This document shows positions 59,479 to 64,000 of a stretch of DNA of 64,000 nucleotides, in pieces (the stretch's first letter is position 1; every line of letters begins with the position of its first letter). Position numbers and translations under genes: made by a program. Location: contig CAMAQR010000007.1 of NCBI GenBank assembly GCA_945860375.1, positions 47,240 through 111,239 of the forward strand, given 5' to 3'. The DNA is from Pseudorhodobacter antarcticus. GTDB taxonomy: Bacteria > Pseudomonadota > Alphaproteobacteria > Rhodobacterales > Rhodobacteraceae. The notes under the pieces are model-generated. The model had not been told where the DNA came from, did no database searches, and saw only the letters and a program-made list of their open reading frames with translations.

Positions 59479-60357
59479 ATGGCTGATAACTCAACGATCT
59501 TGGCGTTGCCGCTGATCTTGCCCGCTCAGGCGCAAAAGCATGTGACCCACAACGAGGCGCTGCGGGTTCTGGATGTGGTGGTGCAATTGGCGGTGAAGAC
59601 CCGCACTCTGGTTGCGCCGCCTGCCCTTCCCGGGGTGGGGGATCGCCACATCGTGGCGACGGGGGCGGTTGGGTTTTGGGCCGGGCAGGCAGCCAAGATT
59701 GCGCTGTTCGAGGATGGTCTGTGGCAATTTTTCACGCCGCTGACCGGGTGGCGGGCCTATGTCGAGGCCGAAGCCACGGTGGCGTCCTTTGACGGCGCGT
59801 TGTGGAAAACCGCCGCCGATGCGCCGCTGGAGGTGGCGCAACTGGGGGTGTCGGCGACGCCCGATGCGACGAACCGGCTGTCGGTTTCGGCCCCTGCAAC
59901 CTTGCTCAACAATGCGGGCGCGGGTCATCAACTCAAGATCAACAAGGCCAGCACGGGTGATACAGCCAGCCTGTTGTTTCAAAGCGCGTGGTCGGGTCGG
60001 GCCGAGATGGGGTTGGCCGGGACCGACGATTTCGCGGTGAAGGTCAGCCCGGACGGATCTGCCTTTTACACCGGCCTGTCGGTGGCTGCGGCGGATGGGC
60101 AAGTGACGCTGCCCGCGCCGCTGCAACTGGGTGGGCAGGCCAGTGATCCGGCAAGCCCTGACGATGGCATGGTCTGGCTGAACACCTCAACCGGGGCCGT
60201 GATGGTGCGGTCGTCGGGGGTGTCGCATGCCGTGGCCGCCCCGCTGACCGATGGCAACCGGGGCGACGTGACCCTTGACGGGCCCGACTGGCGGATTGAT
60301 CCGGCTGTGAAATACGGCCTGCAAATCGCCCTCAACAACCAGATTTTCTTCAATTAG
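59479..60357 (+). CDS. DUF2793 protein, phage/GTA appendage type (292 aa)
   Basis: The opening ILALPLILPAQAQKHVTHNEALRVLDVVVQLAV is the hallmark of DUF2793, followed by DRHIVATGAVGFWAGQAAKIALFEDGLWQFFTPLTGWRAYVEAE. The second half (about 120-292) resembles fibre-type segments with GDTASLLFQSAW and PASPDDGMVWLNTST. DUF2793 proteins are known from phage and gene-transfer-agent-linked loci in this order. GCGGAGG before the ATG supports the start. It heads four short-spaced genes (gaps or overlaps of at most ten bases). Confidence 0.85.
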   Translation: MADNSTILALPLILPAQAQKHVTHNEALRVLDVVVQLAVKTRTLVAPPALPGVGDRHIVATGAVGFWAGQAAKIALFEDGLWQFFTPLTGWRAYVEAEATVASFDGALWKTAADAPLEVAQLGVSATPDATNRLSVSAPATLLNNAGAGHQLKINKASTGDTASLLFQSAWSGRAEMGLAGTDDFAVKVSPDGSAFYTGLSVAAADGQVTLPAPLQLGGQASDPASPDDGMVWLNTSTGAVMVRSSGVSHAVAAPLTDGNRGDVTLDGPDWRIDPAVKYGLQIALNNQIFFN

Positions 60358-60366
60358 GAGCAATAG

Positions 60367-60780
60367 ATGCCCGCGAATTCGGCACCGATCTTTTCGAAAG
60401 TCGCTCATGTGGAATGGGCCAATGGCATCACCGCCGCCAACACCGCCAAGGATGGCACCGGCACGGTGGAGACGGTGTTCACCGCCGATGCCACCAACGG
60501 ATCCTATCTGCAAAAGCTGGTGGTGCGCCCGCGCGGCAGCAATGTCGCCTCGGTGTTGCGGGTGTTTTTGAACAATGGCGCCAGCAATGCCACGGCGGCC
60601 AACAACGCGCTGATCGCGGAAATCGGCCTGCCCGCCACCACAAACAGCGAGGTCGTGATGATCATTGGCAATGAACTGCCGCTGAACCTACCGGTCCCGC
60701 CGGGCTACCGGGTGCATGTCACTTTGGGAACGGCAGTCGCAGGCGGCTACGCCGTGACAGCAATCGGAGGCGATTACTGA
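60367..60780 (+). CDS. small appendage-type protein of unknown function (137 aa)
   Basis: The protein has no signal peptide or membrane segment. It is strand-rich (VETVFTADATNGSYLQKLVVRP, VLRVFLNNGA, VPPGYRVHVTLGT) and reads like a phage fibre or spike subunit. Its layout suits a jelly-roll-type fold. It starts nine bases after the DUF2793 gene, with GGAG four to eight bases ahead of the ATG, and its stop overlaps the next start. The name is inferred from neighbours, not from a known family. Confidence 0.65.
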   Translation: MPANSAPIFSKVAHVEWANGITAANTAKDGTGTVETVFTADATNGSYLQKLVVRPRGSNVASVLRVFLNNGASNATAANNALIAEIGLPATTNSEVVMIIGNELPLNLPVPPGYRVHVTLGTAVAGGYAVTAIGGDY

Positions 60781-61637
60781 TGAGCTTTCCGTTTCATTTG
60801 CCGAAAGAAGCGGGGCAGACCCGACGGTTCGATCCGTCGGGATCCGGGTTTCAGACCTATGCCGTGCCTTTGGGTGCGACCCTGCTGCATATCATAGTAT
60901 TGGCCGGCGGCGGTGCGGGTGGCGCGGGATTTGGGGCAGCGGTGGCCACGGCCCGGGGTGGCGGTGGTGGCGGTGGCTGTGGAGCTGTGTCGCGGCTTTT
61001 TGTCCCCACTGCCATGCTGCCTGACACGCTTTTTGTCCAGGCCGCCGTGGGGGGCACGACGACCGGGGGCGGCAGTTCGGTGGTTTGCCTGCGACCCAGC
61101 GCCAGCGCCGCCAATTATCTGATCACAGCAAACGGTGGCGGTGTCGGCGGCGCAGGAAGCGCTGCGGCAGTCGGGGCGGGCGGTACGGCGGGCGGTGTCG
61201 GCGGCGGAGCCTACAGCACATTGGGGGTGTTTTCCACAACTTCGGGCCAGGCCGGTGGCGCGGGTGGCGCGGTGGCCGGAAGCAACGGCACGTCGCTCTC
61301 CTTTGGCGCGACCGTTAACCTTTTTGTCACCGCTGGCGCCGGTGGCGCGGGCACAACTTCGGCTGACTTTGCCGGAGGGGCGATCATCGGAGCAGAGCGA
61401 TGCCCGACCATTGCTGGCGGGCTTGCTGGAAGCAACGCAGGCAATGCGGGCTATGAATTGTGGTTGCCGCCGACATTTTGCGGTGGCTCCGGTGGCGGCG
61501 CGTCCAATGCGGGTGTGGGTGGCGCGGGTGGCGCTGCGGCGCGCGGCTGCGGCGGCGGCGGCGGTGGCGCTGGCACAACGGGGGGCGCGGGTGGGCGCGG
61601 TGGCGATGGCTTTGTGCTGATCACCGCACTGTTTTAA
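60780..61637 (+). CDS. glycine-rich appendage or receptor-binding protein (285 aa)
   Basis: After a 45-residue start (LPKEAGQTRRFDPSGSGFQTYAVP-like), most of the chain is glycine-rich with GGGGAGGAG-type clusters and short strands, and the end GGRGGDGFVLITALF is typical of glycine-rich tail-fibre or adhesin tips. Such glycine-rich domains occur in phage receptor-binding proteins, where polyglycine II-type lattices display binding loops. Four cysteines are seen. It overlaps the preceding stop by one base (TGATG). Confidence 0.7.
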   Translation: MSFPFHLPKEAGQTRRFDPSGSGFQTYAVPLGATLLHIIVLAGGGAGGAGFGAAVATARGGGGGGGCGAVSRLFVPTAMLPDTLFVQAAVGGTTTGGGSSVVCLRPSASAANYLITANGGGVGGAGSAAAVGAGGTAGGVGGGAYSTLGVFSTTSGQAGGAGGAVAGSNGTSLSFGATVNLFVTAGAGGAGTTSADFAGGAIIGAERCPTIAGGLAGSNAGNAGYELWLPPTFCGGSGGGASNAGVGGAGGAAARGCGGGGGGAGTTGGAGGRGGDGFVLITALF

Positions 61638-61646
61638 GGGGTTTGC

Positions 61647-61850
61647 ATGGAAAACCTGAAAGAAACGCTGCTGGAGCGCGGCTTTATCAAGGTGCGCTTG
61701 CGCGCGGACACCCTCAGCACCGATTTATGGCGGGCCGGGGACGCAGGCGGAGTCATGGCCTATTTCGACGGCTCCGGCGCGGTGTTTGGTCTGCCCGAGG
61801 TTTGTGAAAGGGCGGTGTCGGACTCTACGATCTGCGCGCGCATCGGCTAA
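61647..61850 (+). CDS. small protein of unknown function (67 aa)
   Basis: A short acidic/mixed protein beginning ENLKETLLERGFIKVRLRADTLSTDLW, with no signal or membrane segment. It starts nine bases after the glycine-rich gene and so probably belongs to the same unit. No family is recognised. Confidence 0.55.
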   Translation: MENLKETLLERGFIKVRLRADTLSTDLWRAGDAGGVMAYFDGSGAVFGLPEVCERAVSDSTICARIG

Positions 61851-61883
61851 AACCTGTCGACCAATAGGCCAAAGCTGATACTG

Positions 61884-61903
61884 GGGGCCGCCGATGTGGC
61901 CCC
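61884..61903 (+). terminator. possible weak terminator after the appendage cassette
   Basis: GGGGCC (61884-61889) pairs with GGCCCC (61898-61903) across an eight-base loop. The tract behind it (TTGGCATTT) is only partly T-rich, so termination may be weak. Confidence 0.35.
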
Positions 61904-61910
61904 TTGGCAT

Positions 61911-61939
61911 TTGACAGCGACTCCGCGGCTTTCTAGACA
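61911..61939 (+). promoter_or_regulatory. candidate sigma-70-type promoter of ugd
   Basis: TTGACA (61911-61916), a 17-base spacer and TAGACA (61934-61939) give a consensus -35 and a weak -10, about 30 bases before the ugd start. It lies directly behind the hairpin at 61884-61903. Confidence 0.45.
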
Positions 61940-61967
61940 AGGGCAGGAACGGTGCGGGGCAGCTACC

Positions 61968-63272
61968 ATGAAAATTGCGATGATCGGAACGGGCTATGTG
62001 GGCTTGGTTTCGGGGGTGTGTTTTTCGGATTTCGGGCATGAGGTTGTCTGTGTCGACAAGGACCCCCACAAGATTGACCGCCTGAACGCAGGGGAGGTGC
62101 CGATCTTTGAGCCCGGACTGCAGGCGCTGATGGCCAAGAACGTCGCGGCGGGCCGGTTGTCGTTCACGCTGGATCTGGCGCAGGCGGTGGCCGGGGCCGA
62201 TGCGGTTTTCATCGCGGTGGGCACGCCGACGCGGCGCGGTGATGGCCATGCCGATCTGACTTATGTGATGACAGCAGCCGAAGAAATCGGCCGGGCGCTG
62301 ACGGGTTATGCGGTGATCGTGACCAAATCGACGGTTCCGGTTGGCACCAACCGCAAGGTAGAGGCAGCAGCGCGGGCGGCCAATCCGGACGCCGAATTTG
62401 ACATCGCCTCGAACCCCGAATTCCTGCGCGAAGGGGCGGCGATTGACGATTTCATGCGGCCTGACCGCGTGGTCGTGGGCGTGGAAAACAAGCGGGCGCG
62501 CAAGGTGATGGCCGATGTTTACCGCCCGCTGTTCTTGCGCGAATTTCCGGTGGTTTATACGGGCCTCGAGTCCGCCGAGATGATCAAATACGCCGCCAAT
62601 GCCTTTCTGGCGACCAAGATCACTTTCATCAACGAAATCGCGGCTTTGTGCGAAAAGGTGGGGGCGGATATCAAGGATGTGTCCAAGGGCATGGGCATGG
62701 ACGGCCGCATCGGCAACAAGTTTCTGCACGCAGGTCCGGGTTACGGAGGCAGTTGTTTTCCCAAGGATACCAAAGCCTTGGCGCGCATCGGGCAGGATCA
62801 TGCCGTGCCGATGCAGATCACCGAAACCGTGATCAAGGTCAATGAGGAAATCAAGCGCCGGATGATCGACAAGATTGTCGATCTGTGTGACGGCAGCCTG
62901 AACGGCAAGATCATTGCCATTCTGGGCGTGACCTTCAAGCCCAACACCGACGACATGCGCGAGGCGCCTTCGTTGACCATCGTGCCCGCTTTGGTGGGCG
63001 CGGGCGCGCGGGTGAAGGTGGTCGATCCGCAGGGGCAGCGCGAGGGCGAGGCGCTGTTGCCCGGTGTGAAGTGGGTCGACAGCCCCTATCAGGCAGTGCA
63101 AGGCGCACATCTGGTGGTGATCCTGACCGAGTGGAACGAGTTCCGCGCGCTGGATTTGTGCAAACTGGCCAAAAAGATGGAGGTCGCCCGCATGGCCGAT
63201 CTGCGCAACGTTTATTCGCAGGAAGAAGCGTTGGAGGGCGGCTTTGAAACCTATGTGGGCATCGGGCGCTGA
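61968..63272 (+). CDS. ugd: UDP-glucose 6-dehydrogenase (434 aa)
   Basis: NAD-dependent oxidation of UDP-glucose to UDP-glucuronate, a precursor of capsule and exopolysaccharide. Present are the Rossmann motif MKIAMIGTGYVGLVSG, the VGTPTRRGDGHADLTYV block, SNPEFLREG, the catalytic-cysteine segment GYGGSCFPKDT (Cys near residue 263) and GVTFKPNTDDMREAPS. I chose the ATG at 61968 because the Rossmann fold starts there. The longer frame upstream is unrelated sequence. The length is typical. No other polysaccharide genes are in view. Confidence 0.96.
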   Translation: MKIAMIGTGYVGLVSGVCFSDFGHEVVCVDKDPHKIDRLNAGEVPIFEPGLQALMAKNVAAGRLSFTLDLAQAVAGADAVFIAVGTPTRRGDGHADLTYVMTAAEEIGRALTGYAVIVTKSTVPVGTNRKVEAAARAANPDAEFDIASNPEFLREGAAIDDFMRPDRVVVGVENKRARKVMADVYRPLFLREFPVVYTGLESAEMIKYAANAFLATKITFINEIAALCEKVGADIKDVSKGMGMDGRIGNKFLHAGPGYGGSCFPKDTKALARIGQDHAVPMQITETVIKVNEEIKRRMIDKIVDLCDGSLNGKIIAILGVTFKPNTDDMREAPSLTIVPALVGAGARVKVVDPQGQREGEALLPGVKWVDSPYQAVQGAHLVVILTEWNEFRALDLCKLAKKMEVARMADLRNVYSQEEALEGGFETYVGIGR

Positions 63273-63334
63273 ATCGGCTCCAGTCTGCGAGGGATCGAAA
63301 ACTGCCGCCGCGCGAAGTGGAAACCTGAATCGCT

Positions 63335-64000
63335 TCAAATCAGGTCATAAGTGATCGCCCCCAGCCGCAGGTTGATGTCGGTCATCGCGGCCCCGTCTTG
63401 GATGACCCACAGCACTTGGCCGCTGGGGATATGAGTGACAAAAGCCTCGGCTGTTGCGTTGCCTGCACCGGTGACGGCAGCAAAGGTCACGCGGAACTGC
63501 GCTTTGGTCGCGGCGGCGGCATAAAAAAGGTGATCGCCCTGTTTGGCCGCGTAATCGGTGATCCAGTCCTGACCCCCGGCCGCATTGGATTGCTCAAAGC
63601 GATCTGCGCCCAGACCGCCTGTCAGCCAATCTTCGCCCAAGCCCCCCGTCAGCGTGTCATTGCCATCGCCGCCGTAAATCCGATCATCTCCGGCGTCGCC
63701 TGTCAGCCAGTCGCGGCCCGCGTTGCCTTGCAAGGTGTCGTCTCCGTCACCACCCCAGATGCGGTCATCGCCCAATCCACCCAATAGGCTGTCGGCCCCG
63801 GCCCGTCCAAAGAGGGTGTCATTGCCCGCGCCCCCGTCGAGATGGTTGCCAAAAGCATCGCCCGACAGATTGTCGCGCAGCTTTGATCCCATGATGGCCT
63901 CGATGCCGATAAAACTGTCGCCCTTGGCGCTGTAGGTGTTCAGGCTGGGGGTGGCCAGATCCAGCACCTGACCCGCCACCGCAGAGGCAAAGCTGACCCA
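63335..64000 (-). CDS. RTX (hemolysin-type calcium-binding) protein, C-terminal part, cut by the window edge
   Basis: The frame is open to base 64000 (W-V-S-F-A-S-A...), so at least the N-terminal part lies outside. Visible are the usual lead-in (AVAGQVLDLATP, GDSFIGIEAIMGS), about five tandem RTX nonapeptide pairs (DGGAGNDTLFGRAGADSL, GGLGDDRIWGGDGDDTL, GDAGDDRIYGGDGNDTL, GGLGEDWLTGGLGADRF) and a serralysin-like tail (GQDWITDYAAKQGDHLFY ... LGAITYDLI) as found in type I-secreted proteins. It is a different, more regular RTX type than the giant protein. A GTG at 63979 is not needed as a start. Confidence 0.9.
   Translation of the reverse strand, partial: WVSFASAVAGQVLDLATPSLNTYSAKGDSFIGIEAIMGSKLRDNLSGDAFGNHLDGGAGNDTLFGRAGADSLLGGLGDDRIWGGDGDDTLQGNAGRDWLTGDAGDDRIYGGDGNDTLTGGLGEDWLTGGLGADRFEQSNAAGGQDWITDYAAKQGDHLFYAAAATKAQFRVTFAAVTGAGNATAEAFVTHIPSGQVLWVIQDGAAMTDINLRLGAITYDLI

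Noticed and set aside
58239..59486. 415-codon frame overlapping the second DMT transporter gene
   Set aside because: The transporter frame shows regular membrane helices and EamA features. The other frame is Gly/Arg/Cys-rich without any pattern.

Overview
The window is GC-rich, densely coded DNA from an alphaproteobacterium, most likely of the Rhodobacterales (Rhodobacteraceae/Paracoccaceae). Pointers to this are the fhs / short AroQ chorismate mutase / folD cluster, the Lhr-like helicase with PdeM, the ArgP-LysE/ArgO divergent pair, a DUF2793 phage-like cassette and the many RTX-type proteins. No rRNA, tRNA, CRISPR array or intact insertion sequence was found.

Region 1 (1-38722) is dominated by one gene, a 9,917-residue LEPR-XLL protein (2543-32296). 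Upstream lie a truncated gene and three small envelope proteins: one predicted secreted, one lipoprotein and one OmpA-like lipoprotein. Downstream on the same strand, with overlaps or gaps of only a few bases, come a DUF3467 protein, a cytoplasmic-GAF/periplasmic-HlyD adaptor, a PqqD-like/M50 protease/HlyD fusion and a C-terminally shortened SecA paralogue. I read this as a candidate dedicated export and assembly system for the giant surface protein: the SecA paralogue would power export, the two HlyD-type proteins would span the periplasm, and the M50 site-2-type protease would process or gate in the membrane. No ABC transporter or TolC gene is visible in the window. This is the main candidate for an undescribed system.

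The giant protein has an architecture of its own. It runs from a LEPR-XLL N-terminus without a classical signal peptide, through about 6 kb of roughly 1.1-1.4 kb super-repeats, then about 4 kb of glycine-zipper-like repeats that alternate strictly between two types. After a mixed middle with an aromatic/lysine patch and a helical charged insert come three nearly identical 531-bp tandem repeats. RTX-like glycine/aspartate repeats and a Ser/Thr/Pro/Ala linker with an alanine/arginine end close the protein. A small aromatic module of about 55-70 residues recurs at least nine times.

Region 2 (38710-44891) holds a minus-strand unit of sapC, an O-methyltransferase and a P-loop protein. It converges on, and slightly overlaps, the SecA gene. 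A secreted delta-60 repeat protein, an XRE-type regulator and a MOSC protein follow.

Region 3 (45055-59406) is mostly housekeeping: C1-folate metabolism (fhs, chorismate mutase, folD), a membrane LytTR protein, lhr-pdeM DNA-repair genes, a YmdB-type phosphoesterase, two DMT exporters, an SLC13/RCK permease, YebC, and ArgP with a LysE/ArgO exporter.

Region 4 (59479-64000) has a four-gene phage/GTA-like appendage cassette, UDP-glucose dehydrogenase, and the C-terminal part of another RTX protein cut by the window edge.
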